From positions 1-41,311 of the forward strand of contig JAPOQU010000055.1 of NCBI GenBank assembly GCA_026710545.1: a stretch of DNA of 41,311 bases, read 5' to 3'. The position numbers and the translations under genes were made by a program. The notes below the pieces were generated by a model that saw only the letters and a list, made by a program, of their open reading frames with translations, did no database searches and was not told the origin of the DNA. Shown here in pieces: positions 25,585 to 34,071 of the stretch. Each line of letters starts with the position of its first letter. The stretch's first letter is position 1. This stretch comes from Gammaproteobacteria bacterium. Lineage in GTDB: Bacteria; Pseudomonadota; Gammaproteobacteria; Eutrophobiales; Eutrophobiaceae.

Positions 25585-26545
25585 CATCACGCTGTTAAGT
25601 TGTCTTCTGGATAACGAGTACCATTCGGGCAGCAGGCTGTCGGCACGCCTGGGGGTCAGTCGTACGGTTGTCTGGAAGGGGATCAAGCAACTGCGGGGGT
25701 TTGGCCTGGCGATAGACGCCAGACACGGCATGGGCTACCGCCTCCGGGATGAGATTGACCTGCTGGATGAGACGGAAATATTCAGGGAACCGGGTCTGTC
25801 TGCAAGCGGGTGCCGGATTGACATCCTGTTTGACACCGCTTCAACCAACAAGTGTCTGACCGATCGCTTCGGTCAACCTGATCTGCATAAGCATATCGTC
25901 CTCGCCGAAGGCCAGCACGGCGGCAAGGGACGGCGCGGCAGAACCTGGGCATCTCCGTTCGCCCGGGGCCTGTACCTGTCCCTGGGCTGGCATTTCGCGC
26001 TGTCCCCGGCATCGCTGAATGCCTTGTCGCTGGCATCGGGTGTGGCATTGGTGCGGGCGCTGGACGGACTGGGCTTGACCGGGACGTTACTCAAATGGCC
26101 CAATGACCTGGTTTGCGCCGGTAAGAAAATGGGCGGGATCCTGCTCGAGGCACGCAGTGAAACAGCGGCCTCCTGTGACGTGGTAATCGGTATCGGCATC
26201 AATACCTGCCTGACGGAAGAGTTAAAATCCAGCCTGGACCAACCGGTAACAGACCTGGCCAGTCATTATCAAAAACTGCCTGTAAGGAATACGCTCGCGG
26301 GGAAGGTCATCAAGGAGCAGTTGTTGATGTTAAACCAGGTAGCTGACGGGAGAATGGATGAATACGTGTCGGAATGGCGCGGTCTTGACTACCTGGCAGG
26401 CAGACAGGTGGAGTTGTTCATGCCGGGACAGGTAATGCCGGGCCGCGTCACAGGTGTGGATGATAACGGTCTGTTGCTGCTGGAGACCTCCACCGGGATC
26501 GAAAAGTTCAGCAGCGGCGAAATTCGGGTGAGGGCAATAGATTGA
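25577..26545 (+). CDS. birA: Biotin-[acetyl-CoA carboxylase] ligase and biotin operon repressor
   Basis: A 322-aa BirA with the N-terminal winged helix (residues about 5-55; S-R-T-V-V-W-K-G-I-K-Q-L) and the catalytic domain containing G-K-G-R-R-G-R-T-W (biotin/ATP loop) and L-K-W-P-N-D, followed by G-I-G-I-N. It attaches biotin to carboxylase and represses biotin synthesis genes. I chose GTG 25577, which begins N-N-I-T-L-L-S-C-L-L-D as expected for the family and overlaps the sseA stop (GTGAATAA). An in-frame ATG far upstream (25373) lies inside sseA and is implausible. The end overlaps coaX by 4 bp. Confidence 0.94.
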   Translation: MNNITLLSCLLDNEYHSGSRLSARLGVSRTVVWKGIKQLRGFGLAIDARHGMGYRLRDEIDLLDETEIFREPGLSASGCRIDILFDTASTNKCLTDRFGQPDLHKHIVLAEGQHGGKGRRGRTWASPFARGLYLSLGWHFALSPASLNALSLASGVALVRALDGLGLTGTLLKWPNDLVCAGKKMGGILLEARSETAASCDVVIGIGINTCLTEELKSSLDQPVTDLASHYQKLPVRNTLAGKVIKEQLLMLNQVADGRMDEYVSEWRGLDYLAGRQVELFMPGQVMPGRVTGVDDNGLLLLETSTGIEKFSSGEIRVRAID

Positions 26546-27276
26546 AGTTACTGGTCGATATCGGCAATACCCGGGTCAAATGGGCGTGTGCTGAGGGTGA
26601 CACCCTGTCCGGCCATGACGGGTTTACATACACGCGGGATACGCTTGCCGGATTGCTTGCAAGCCACTGGCGTTCATTGGCGCAACCAGAGCAGGTGTGC
26701 ATCGCCAGTGTGGCCGATACCGGAACAACTGCTGAAGTCCTTGTATATACCAGGAAGACATGGTCTCTGGAACCGCGGCAGGCGGTGACCGAAAAGGAAC
26801 GGGCAGGACTTACCAACGCGTATGCGCAAGTATCAGCCATGGGGGTGGACCGCTGGCTGGCGATGCTGGCAGCCTGGACCAGGTATAAGAGGCCCGTTTG
26901 CGTCATTGACTGCGGCACCGCGATCACCGTTGATGTCATCCTGGGAGACGGCCGGCATGCAGGAGGTTTCATTCTCCCCGGCCTGTTGCTTACGGCCTCG
27001 ACTCTGGAACGGAAAACCCATGGTATTCAGGAACATCACGAAATGACCCCGGAACTGGAGTTCGGCCGTTCTACGTCGGACTGCATCAGTAATGGTTTCG
27101 CTTTTGCGCTTGCAGGCCTGGTAGAACGGTGTGCAGCAAAAACCAGGGAAGAGGAAGGCGTGGAATTGTCGTTTGTTATTACGGGAGGGTGGGCCGAACA
27201 GGCGCTGCCATTCTTACCTGGTCATTATTCCCATGAGCCTCATCTTGTCCTGGAGGGTCTCAGTCTCATTTCGTAG
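26542..27276 (+). CDS. coaX: Type III pantothenate kinase
   Basis: A 244-aa CoaX with the ASKHA fold. The P-loop D-I-G-N-T-R-V-K-W is at the N-terminus, D-R-W-L-A-M-L-A-A lies mid-protein, and D-C-G-T-A-I-T-V-D-V-I is the second nucleotide motif; P-G-L-L and G-G-W-A follow. It phosphorylates pantothenate, the first step of CoA synthesis, and unlike CoaA is not feedback-inhibited by CoA. The start codon is TTG, overlapping the birA stop as TTGA; birA-coaX is the common order in proteobacteria. A short membrane protein follows after 121 bp. Confidence 0.93.
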   Translation: MKLLVDIGNTRVKWACAEGDTLSGHDGFTYTRDTLAGLLASHWRSLAQPEQVCIASVADTGTTAEVLVYTRKTWSLEPRQAVTEKERAGLTNAYAQVSAMGVDRWLAMLAAWTRYKRPVCVIDCGTAITVDVILGDGRHAGGFILPGLLLTASTLERKTHGIQEHHEMTPELEFGRSTSDCISNGFAFALAGLVERCAAKTREEEGVELSFVITGGWAEQALPFLPGHYSHEPHLVLEGLSLIS

Positions 27277-27397
27277 CGATACCGGATGCAGCCGCCTGCC
27301 GGTTGACAGGACGAGACCTTGTTGCCGGTATACGGTATTATCCGGCATACAGTGCGGAGCGCATAAGAGGTTTTGTGGATTAGTTGACAGGTTGCAC

Positions 27398-27628
27398 ATG
27401 AGATTGGTTGTTTTATTGTTGCTGGTAAGCAACGTCATATATCTGGGCTGGGAACTTGACCGCGAGGCAAAAGCGCTTGTGGCAAACAGCAGTCCGGCGT
27501 TGATAACCCCTGCCGGGACTACGGCGCTGAAAATCATCGATAAGAAGACCGGCATGCCGGAGTTGAAGAGCAGTCTCGAGCGCTCCCGGCCGACCCGGGT
27601 ATTACTACCCGTTCGCCGTCAACTGTAG
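27398..27628 (+). CDS. Short membrane protein, probably truncated SPOR-domain relative
   Basis: A 76-residue protein beginning M-R-L-V-V-L-L-L-L-V-S-N-V-I-Y-L-G-W-E-L, a single N-terminal membrane anchor. In many gammaproteobacteria the gene after coaX encodes a SPOR-domain protein with this same style of N-terminus, but no SPOR domain is present here. The frame stops at 27628, overlapping the 3' end of the convergent ubiA by 10 bp. It may therefore be a truncated remnant or an independent small protein. The start is not well supported by a ribosome binding site. Confidence 0.55.
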   Translation: MRLVVLLLLVSNVIYLGWELDREAKALVANSSPALITPAGTTALKIIDKKTGMPELKSSLERSRPTRVLLPVRRQL

Positions 27629-28566
27629 GTCAGCACGATACCGGTAAAAATAACCAGCCCCACCCAGTTATTATTCAGAAAAGCCCTGAAACACTTTCCG
27701 GGCGATCGGTCATAAATCAGGTATTGCTGGTACGCGAGAAGGCCCGCGGCAGACAGCAGGGCAATATGATAGGCAGCGCCAAGTCCGTATTGGCGGCCTA
27801 TGCTGTACAGGGCTGCAATAAACATGACCTGGATGATACCTATAACAATGCGATCAGCATCGTCCAGCAGGATAGCGGTGGACTTAAGTCCAACCCGCAA
27901 GTCATCCTCGCGGTCCACCATGGCGTATATCGTGTCAAAGATTAATACCCACAGCATGTTCGCGGCAAAGATTAACCAGGCGATGACCGGCACGTCCCCG
28001 GTCGATGCGGCATATGCCATGGGGATACCCCAACTGAATGCGAACCCGAGAAAAACCTGCGGCAGGTAGGTATAGCGTTTCATGAAAGGATAGAGCAGGG
28101 TGATGCTGACTGCAAAGAGCGACAACAACACTGTCAGCCGGTTGGTTGTCAGCACCAGCAGGAAAGCACAGAGCATTAAAACGGCGGCGACCGCGCAGGC
28201 TTCCGTCGTCGAGACCTTGCCGGCAGCAAGAGGGCGGGTTTTTGTGCGTTCGACAAACGGATCAAAATCCCGGTCCACCAGGTCATTGACGACCACGCCG
28301 GCAGAGCGGGTAACAAATACCCCCAGTACGAATACCAGCAGCAGATGCAGGGACGGCGTTCCCTCGTTAGCGAGCCACAAGGCCCACATGGTGGGCCATA
28401 ACAGCAACAGCCAGCCGATGGGTTTATCCAGCCTGATAAGTTGTGCGTAAAGCCCCGACTTTGTTCTTAATGTCTGCCGGTGTCGCGTCAACCCGGATAC
28501 CGCACCAGTCCACTGCTGCACTATCCGGGTCAGACTTTGCCGAAGTCGATCTTTGTACTCAGCCAT
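27619..28566 (-). CDS. ubiA: 4-hydroxybenzoate polyprenyltransferase
   Basis: A 315-aa integral membrane prenyltransferase of ubiquinone synthesis; it attaches the polyprenyl tail to 4-hydroxybenzoate. The two aspartate-rich motifs are N-D-L-V-D-R-D-F-D and D-T-I-Y-A-M-V-D-R-E-D-D, and about eight to nine hydrophobic segments are present. The conserved start of the mature domain is R-L-D-K-P-I-G-W-L-L-L-L-W-P. The ATG at 28566 overlaps recG by 37 bp and adds about 40 extra residues; a TTG at 28491 would give a more typical N-terminus without overlap. Ubiquinone is the acceptor for the ETF-QO encoded in this window. Confidence 0.94.
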   Translation of the reverse strand: MAEYKDRLRQSLTRIVQQWTGAVSGLTRHRQTLRTKSGLYAQLIRLDKPIGWLLLLWPTMWALWLANEGTPSLHLLLVFVLGVFVTRSAGVVVNDLVDRDFDPFVERTKTRPLAAGKVSTTEACAVAAVLMLCAFLLVLTTNRLTVLLSLFAVSITLLYPFMKRYTYLPQVFLGFAFSWGIPMAYAASTGDVPVIAWLIFAANMLWVLIFDTIYAMVDREDDLRVGLKSTAILLDDADRIVIGIIQVMFIAALYSIGRQYGLGAAYHIALLSAAGLLAYQQYLIYDRSPGKCFRAFLNNNWVGLVIFTGIVLTYS

Positions 28567-30638
28567 CTCGATATCAGTTTGTTTACCTGTTGAGGGTATT
28601 GTTCCAGGATGTGATCAGCAGTCTGCCGGACCCGCGGTATCAAGTGTGCATCCCGCACGAAATCTGCGATATGGAGTTCCGGCACCCCGGTCTGTTTCTT
28701 ACCCAGTATCTCACCCGGACCGCGCAACTCAAGGTCGCTTTCAGCTATGGCAAACCCGTCACCGGTTTCCCGCATCCTGTTCAGCCTCACACGGGCATTC
28801 CCGGATAGCGGGGTCTGGTACAGCAGGACGCAATCACTCGCCTGGGAGCCCCGGCCAACCCTGCCGCGCAACTGGTGCAACTGGGACAGTCCCAGCCGTT
28901 CGGCATTCTCGATGATCATCAGGCTGGCATTGGCTACATCAACGCCCACCTCAATGACCGTCGTTGCCACCAGCAGGTCTATGCGTCCGGCTTTAAAGTC
29001 ATCCATTATCGCCTCCTTCGCGGCGCTTTTCATCCTGCCGTGGATAAGTCCGACATTCAATTCACTCAATTGCCGCGCCAGGTGTTCCTGGATGTCTTCA
29101 GCAGCCTGCAGCTGCAGTGTTTCAGAGTTCTCAATAAGGGTACATACCCAGTACGCCTGCCGACCCTGTTTGCAGACATCATGGATACGTTCGATGACTT
29201 CTTCCCTTTTTTCATTTGACAGTACGGTTGTCTTGATCGGCCGACGCCCTGGAGGCAGTTGGTCGATGACGGAAATATCCAGGTCTGCAAACAGGGTCAT
29301 GGCAAGTGTCCTGGGGATAGGCGTTGCAGTCATTATCAACTGGTGCGGTTGCCGGGTTTCTGCCGCTCCCTTTTCCAGCAGGGCAAGCCGCTGGTCAACC
29401 CCGAAACGGTGCTGCTCGTCGATAATAATCAATCCCATGTTACTGAAAGCGACCTGCTCCTGGAATAAGGCATGGGTGCCGACAACGACGCTGGGCTGTG
29501 CCGAATTGAGCCGTGCCAACACGTCATCTTTTTCCGCACGCGCCTGTTTGCCCGTTAACAGCAACACCGGGATACCGATGGGCAAAAACCATTGCTTGAT
29601 ATTGAAAAAGTGCTGGTCCGCGAGTATTTCCGTGGGCGCCATCAGGGCAACCTGGAAACCGGAATGGATTACCTGGAGCGCGGCAGTCGCGGCTACCACG
29701 GTTTTGCCGGAGCCGACATCGCCCTGGACAAGCCGGAGCATCGGCAGAGGATGCGCCATGTCTTTCCGGATTTCAGCCAGGACCCGCTGCTGGGCTCCGG
29801 TCAACTCAAATGGGAGATTGCCAAGGAACTCCTTGACCCTGCCGTCGGCATCTTTGCCGACCGGAAACGCGGCGCGCGCCTGCGCCCTTTTTCTGAGCAG
29901 GCGCAGGCTCAGGTGATGCGCCAGCAACTCTTCGAAAACAAGACGTTGCTGCGCCGGATGCGTACCGTCCATCAGGCTGTCCAAATCCGCATCCCGGGGC
30001 GGTCTGTGGACAAACCGCAGCGCCTGTCCCAGGCTGAGCCGGCCGAATTGAGTTGATACCCTGTCCGGCAACAACTCGGTCAGGCCGGCCTTGTCCCGGG
30101 ACAAGGTCTCGAGTGCCTGCCCGGTCAGGTTGCGCAGCTTGAATTGGGAGAGCCCCTGGGTCAATGAATATACCGGGGTCAGTGTTTGTTCCAGCGTAAT
30201 ATCTTCATCCGCATCAACCCTGCTGTATTCGGGATGGACCATTTCCAGGGCATGATTAATCGTCCTTATCTGTCCCCAGCAGCGCACGGTCATACCCTGC
30301 CGCAGGTTGGCCTGCTGCGCGCGGGAAAAATGAAAAAACCTCAGGGTTATGGCGCCGGTCCCGTCACTGATGCGGCAAACCAGGCTGCGGCGCCGGCCAA
30401 ACAGCACCTGGACAAGCTCGACCGTCCCCTGGCACAGGGCGGTATCGCCCGATCTGAGCGCGCCTATCGGGATCAGCCTGGTACGGTCGATATAACGATG
30501 GGGCAGGTGAAACAGCAGGTCCTGTACCTGGCGGATGCCAAGGTGTTGCAAGCGTTCGCCGATGCGCGGGCCAACCCCTTTCAATTTGCCTGTGGGATCG
30601 CTGAGGGCAGGTAGTTGACCAGTTTTAAGTTTATCCAC
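28530..30638 (-). CDS. recG: ATP-dependent DNA helicase RecG
   Basis: A 702-aa superfamily 2 helicase that remodels stalled replication forks and Holliday junctions. It has an N-terminal wedge/OB domain (L-K-G-V-G-P-R-I-G-E-R-L, L-L-F-H-L-P-H-R-Y-I-D-R-T), Walker A G-D-V-G-S-G-K-T, D-E-Q-H-R-F-G-V, M-T-A-T-P-I-P-R-T, and the RecG-specific H-Q-L-R-G-R-V-G-R-G with the downstream wedge-contacting segment G-D-G-F-x-I-A-x-x-D-L-E-L-R-G-P-G. The length is normal. Upstream, 94 bp separate it from the end of spoT and contain a repeat. It overlaps the longer ubiA frame at its 3' end. Confidence 0.97.
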   Translation of the reverse strand: MDKLKTGQLPALSDPTGKLKGVGPRIGERLQHLGIRQVQDLLFHLPHRYIDRTRLIPIGALRSGDTALCQGTVELVQVLFGRRRSLVCRISDGTGAITLRFFHFSRAQQANLRQGMTVRCWGQIRTINHALEMVHPEYSRVDADEDITLEQTLTPVYSLTQGLSQFKLRNLTGQALETLSRDKAGLTELLPDRVSTQFGRLSLGQALRFVHRPPRDADLDSLMDGTHPAQQRLVFEELLAHHLSLRLLRKRAQARAAFPVGKDADGRVKEFLGNLPFELTGAQQRVLAEIRKDMAHPLPMLRLVQGDVGSGKTVVAATAALQVIHSGFQVALMAPTEILADQHFFNIKQWFLPIGIPVLLLTGKQARAEKDDVLARLNSAQPSVVVGTHALFQEQVAFSNMGLIIIDEQHRFGVDQRLALLEKGAAETRQPHQLIMTATPIPRTLAMTLFADLDISVIDQLPPGRRPIKTTVLSNEKREEVIERIHDVCKQGRQAYWVCTLIENSETLQLQAAEDIQEHLARQLSELNVGLIHGRMKSAAKEAIMDDFKAGRIDLLVATTVIEVGVDVANASLMIIENAERLGLSQLHQLRGRVGRGSQASDCVLLYQTPLSGNARVRLNRMRETGDGFAIAESDLELRGPGEILGKKQTGVPELHIADFVRDAHLIPRVRQTADHILEQYPQQVNKLISRWLSTKIDFGKV

Positions 30639-30650
30639 AGATATTATTTT

Positions 30651-30706
30651 ATCCGCAGATGACGCAGATTACCGCAGATTATTTTTATCTGCGCCAATCT
30701 GCGGAT
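30651..30706. repeat. CGCAGATT inverted repeat between spoT and recG
   Basis: ATCCGCAGAT (30651-30660) and ATCTGCGGAT (30697-30706) are exact reverse complements. The inner parts also match imperfectly, so nearly 20 bp can pair around an AT-rich centre. Three direct copies of CGCAGAT occur within it. Related sequence follows the TPR gene at 17783. Confidence 0.75.
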
Positions 30707-30732
30707 AAATCAACTGCGCTTGTGCTGCGGAG

Positions 30733-32844
30733 TTATCTTCTGCTGATTTTTGATACGTGGGGAATATTCCTGATGCGCCTGATAATGCTGGCTAGATGCT
30801 GCCGGTCGCTGACTTCCACGATGAACTTCAATGTGGTATAGCGATCATCCTTGTCATGCATTTCCACACTTACAATATTGGCGTTACGCGCGGCTATTTC
30901 TGTTGCAATCTTGGCCAGAACACCGCGCTGGTTGGTTACATCCACCCTTATATTGGTCGGAAAGCTGTTGCCGATATCCTCTTCCCAGGCAACATCCAGC
31001 CATTTGTCCGGGTGATTCCTGAATTCCGTCACGTTCGGGCAGGTCTGGTGATGCACGACAATTCCGCGTCCGGCCGTGACAAACCCCAGGATAGGATCAC
31101 CGGGTATGGGCAGGCAGCACTTGGGGAAGTTGACTATCATGCCTTCGGTGCCCTTAATCGTCAGGGGGGCGTTATTTCTACGGGTTCTTCTTTTTGCCTG
31201 TAGCGGCTTCTCTATCAGTTGCCTTGCCACGATGGTGGCAATCCGGTTACCCAACCCCACTTCCTGGAGTAATTCACTCTGGTTTTCCAGGTTGAATTCC
31301 TTCAGTAACTTGTTCCACTGGGCCGGCTTGATCTCATCGTAGCTGGTTGAGTACGTTTTGAATTCCCTGACCAGCAGGCGTTTGCCCAGTGCCCGCGCTT
31401 CACTCTTGCGGAGGTTTTTGAGATAGTGCCTGATGTTTGCCCTGGCCTTTGCCGTAACGGCAAAATTCAGCCAGGCAGGGTCGGGCTTTGCCCCAGGCGC
31501 AGTGATGACTTCTATGGTCTGCCCCGTTACGAGGTGGGTGCTCAAGGGAGCCAGACGCCGGTCGATCCTGACCCCCACGCAACTGTTGCCCACGTCAGTG
31601 TGTATCGCATAGGCAAAATCCACCGCGGTGGCGCCTTTCTGCAGTTCGAAGATATCTCCCTTGGGTGTAAACGCATAAACGGATTCCGGGAACAGGTCTA
31701 TTTTAACGTGTTCCAGGAAGTCCTGGGGATTACCTGCCGCAGTCTGCATTTCTATAATGTGCTGCAACCATTCCCGGGCGCGTTTATGGGCGCCGGTCCG
31801 ATCGGTGGAGGGACCTGACTTGTACAGCCAATGGGCAGCAATGCCGACTTCGGCGACGTCGTTCATGTCATTGGTCCTGATCTGTACTTCCAGGGGCACG
31901 CCGAAAGGGCCGAACAGCACGGTATGCAACGACTGGTAGCCGTTTGACTTGGGTATGGCCACGTAATCCTTGAATTTTCCCGGAACAGGGCGGTACAGGC
32001 TGTGTACGGTGCCGACCACGCGGTAACAGGTATCCACATCGTCGACAATGATCCGGAATGCATAAACATCGTGCACCTCACTGAAGGAGAGGTCCTTCTC
32101 CAGCATCTTTTGATATATGCCGTACAGGTGTTTTTCCCTGCCGATCACCTTGGCCGGGACTTTTTCCTGTCTTAACCGGCGTTTTATCGAGTTTTTGATC
32201 TTGGCGATGATTTCCTTGCGATGTCCCCTGGCCTTGATGACCTGTTCGTTCAGGATGCGGTAGCGCATGGGATAGAGTGTTGCAAAACCCAGGTCCTCAA
32301 GTTCCAGGCGAATGCTGTTTATGCCCAGGCGCTGTGCTATGGGGGCATAAATCTCAAGGGTTTCCCTGGCTATCCGCCGCCGCTTTTCCGGTGCGAGAGC
32401 GCCCAGGGTACGCATGTTATGCAGCCGGTCTGCCAGTTTCACGATGATCACGCGGATATCGTTGCTCATGGCCATCAGCATTTTGCGAAAGTTCTGGGCC
32501 TGGGCCTCTGCGTGTGAATCAAACTCAACCTGTGTCAGCTTGCTGACGCCGTCGACCAGTTCTGCAATGCCTTTGCCGAACCTGCGCACGATTTCTTTTT
32601 TATCGGTGCCGGTGTCTTCGATAACGTCGTGCAGTATCGCCGCGGCCAGGGTCTGGTGGTCCATGTGCATATCGCCAAGAATGCCTGCCACTTCCAGGGG
32701 GTGGTTGATATACGGTTCGCCGCTTTTGCGATGCTGGCCTTCGTGGGCGGAAGCGCTGAACTCATAGGCGCGGCGCACCTTTTCAACCTCATCGGAGGTA
32801 AGGTAACCGCCTATCCTTTTTTCCAGTTCAGAAATGGTCGTCAT
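30733..32844 (-). CDS. spoT: Bifunctional (p)ppGpp synthetase/hydrolase SpoT
   Basis: About 703 aa, from M-T-T-I-S-E-L-E-K. Domains in order: HD hydrolase (H-D-V-I-E-D, with H-x-x-x-H upstream), synthetase (V-H-S-L-Y-R-P-V-P-G-K-F-K-D-Y and G-Y-Q-S-L-H-T), TGS (V-Y-A-F-T-P-K-G-D-I), a conserved helical/zinc-finger region (C-C-x-P-x-x-G-D), and a C-terminal ACT domain. The intact HD residues point to SpoT rather than RelA. Downstream of rpoZ, as in most gammaproteobacteria. I chose 32844; an ATG 39 bp upstream (32883) adds residues that do not match the family. A TATAAT lies about 10 bp before this ATG. Confidence 0.96.
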   Translation of the reverse strand: MTTISELEKRIGGYLTSDEVEKVRRAYEFSASAHEGQHRKSGEPYINHPLEVAGILGDMHMDHQTLAAAILHDVIEDTGTDKKEIVRRFGKGIAELVDGVSKLTQVEFDSHAEAQAQNFRKMLMAMSNDIRVIIVKLADRLHNMRTLGALAPEKRRRIARETLEIYAPIAQRLGINSIRLELEDLGFATLYPMRYRILNEQVIKARGHRKEIIAKIKNSIKRRLRQEKVPAKVIGREKHLYGIYQKMLEKDLSFSEVHDVYAFRIIVDDVDTCYRVVGTVHSLYRPVPGKFKDYVAIPKSNGYQSLHTVLFGPFGVPLEVQIRTNDMNDVAEVGIAAHWLYKSGPSTDRTGAHKRAREWLQHIIEMQTAAGNPQDFLEHVKIDLFPESVYAFTPKGDIFELQKGATAVDFAYAIHTDVGNSCVGVRIDRRLAPLSTHLVTGQTIEVITAPGAKPDPAWLNFAVTAKARANIRHYLKNLRKSEARALGKRLLVREFKTYSTSYDEIKPAQWNKLLKEFNLENQSELLQEVGLGNRIATIVARQLIEKPLQAKRRTRRNNAPLTIKGTEGMIVNFPKCCLPIPGDPILGFVTAGRGIVVHHQTCPNVTEFRNHPDKWLDVAWEEDIGNSFPTNIRVDVTNQRGVLAKIATEIAARNANIVSVEMHDKDDRYTTLKFIVEVSDRQHLASIIRRIRNIPHVSKISRR

Positions 32845-32948
32845 AAGGGAAATTATAACCTGCATTTCCGGAAAATGGACCAAAACATGGCCGCGCCCAC
32901 GGAAGGCGGATGGATAAGCGGGGCTACACTGTAACTGGATACCCGGGT

Positions 32949-32997
32949 GTACAGGGACGAACTACAGGCTGTAATTTGCGGACAAAACCGCTGTCCG
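32949..32997. repeat. CGTCCCTGTAC-type repeat with hairpin between rpoZ and spoT
   Basis: GTACAGGGACG (32949-32959) is the reverse complement of the core found at 2-12, 73-83 and 39392-39402. A hairpin CGGACA/TGTCCG (32979-32997) follows, as at the other sites. It lies in the 184-bp gap between rpoZ and spoT, a gap often much shorter in related operons. Confidence 0.55.
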
Positions 32998-33028
32998 GGG
33001 TCGGCCCGGGGTCAGCCGGAAACCCGTT

Positions 33029-33313
33029 TCAGAATGTGTCTTCGATTGGCGGTTCGCCGGAATCCACCGGCTGGAATTCAATTTCATCAATATCAGCATC
33101 AAACTGCGACCGGCCGATAGATTCGATATTCTCGTACGTAACTACTCCTGCAGCAATTTCCCGCAGCGCCATCACGGTAGGCTTGTCCGATTGATCCTCG
33201 ATAAGGGGGTCGGAGCCCATAAGCAGTTGCCGGGTACGTTTGCTTGCCAGCAAAACCAGGTCATAGCGGTTTTCAATATTTTCCAAACAATCTTCTACAG
33301 TCAGTCTAGCCAT
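33029..33313 (-). CDS. rpoZ: RNA polymerase omega subunit
   Basis: A 94-aa omega subunit starting [13 protein letters not shown]. The conserved core [16 protein letters not shown] and the [11 protein letters not shown] segment are intact, with an acidic C-terminal tail. It aids assembly of the polymerase and, in proteobacteria, helps form a ppGpp-binding site, which fits its place before spoT. I chose 33313; the frame stays open upstream to 33391, but those residues are not part of the family. Confidence 0.97.
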   Translation of the reverse strand: MARLTVEDCLENIENRYDLVLLASKRTRQLLMGSDPLIEDQSDKPTVMALREIAAGVVTYENIESIGRSQFDADIDEIEFQPVDSGEPPIEDTF

Positions 33314-33426
33314 GTCAGTTCCTGCGAAATGTTGTGTTCCAGGGAGAAGGTGCGCCGCTGAAGAAACCCGTCGGCAGGTAACCTGCGGCATCCGGAATGC
33401 CCGACAGTTTACCGTAATGTTCCGCT

Positions 33427-34071
33427 TTAACGCAACAGGCGCTTGAGAAAGGTCTCAAAATATTCCTGGTGGCGGCGATAGTCGTGCCGGATGCCGGCAA
33501 TAATTGCTGTCAACTGTTTCAGGGTTTTATCAAAGAACTCATTGACCACCAGGTAGTCGTACTCGGCGTAGTGTTCGATCTCGCTGACGGCATCACGCAT
33601 ACGCCGACGTATATTCCGTTCGTCATCGCCCCGTCCCTTCAGGCGCTCTTCCAGGGCTGCCAGAGAAGGGGGCAGGATAAAGATACTGATCGCGTCTTTA
33701 ATGATGGAACGGGCCTGTTGCGCGCCCTGCCAGTCAATCTCCAGGATGATGTCCATCCCTTCGGCCAGTTGTTCTTCCACCCAGGCGCGCGAGGTGCCGT
33801 AGCGGTGGTCGAAAACGGCGGCATGTTCGAGGAACAGGTTCTGGTCCAGCAGTGCCTGAAATTCCTCTTCGCTGACAAAATAGTAATCGACTCCGTGCTT
33901 CTCATGGGGCCGGGCCGGCCGTGTCGTATGGGATATGGAAACCGATAAACCGGGAATGTTCTCCACCAGCGCCCGAACCAGGGAGGTCTTGCCGGCGCCG
34001 GAGGGCGCGGCAATGATGATCAGGGTGCCTTTGTGTTTGTCTGCGGGCATTATTTTTGTACTCTCTATCAT
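33427..34071 (-). CDS. gmk: Guanylate kinase
   Basis: A 214-aa enzyme converting GMP to GDP. Walker A is A-P-S-G-A-G-K-T-S; the GMP-binding region includes S-H-T-T-R-x-x-R and G-V-D-Y-Y-F-V-S; the lid holds [11 protein letters not shown]. gmk-rpoZ-spoT is the usual gammaproteobacterial order. The ATG at 34071 overlaps the TGA of the upstream TPR-NTPase gene as ATGA, suggesting translational coupling. An in-frame ATG at 34050 (M-P-A-D-K-H-K-G) may be the original start. yicC, often upstream of gmk, is not present. Confidence 0.97.
   Translation of the reverse strand: MIESTKIMPADKHKGTLIIIAAPSGAGKTSLVRALVENIPGLSVSISHTTRPARPHEKHGVDYYFVSEEEFQALLDQNLFLEHAAVFDHRYGTSRAWVEEQLAEGMDIILEIDWQGAQQARSIIKDAISIFILPPSLAALEERLKGRGDDERNIRRRMRDAVSEIEHYAEYDYLVVNEFFDKTLKQLTAIIAGIRHDYRRHQEYFETFLKRLLR

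Noticed and set aside
27131..27397. Upstream extension of the short SPOR-like protein into coaX
   Set aside because: It overlaps the coaX coding sequence in another frame and has composition unlike a real protein; the hydrophobic anchor at 27398 is a natural N-terminus.
33314..33391. Longer rpoZ frame
   Set aside because: The added residues do not resemble the omega family; M-A-R-L-T-V-E-D is the standard start.
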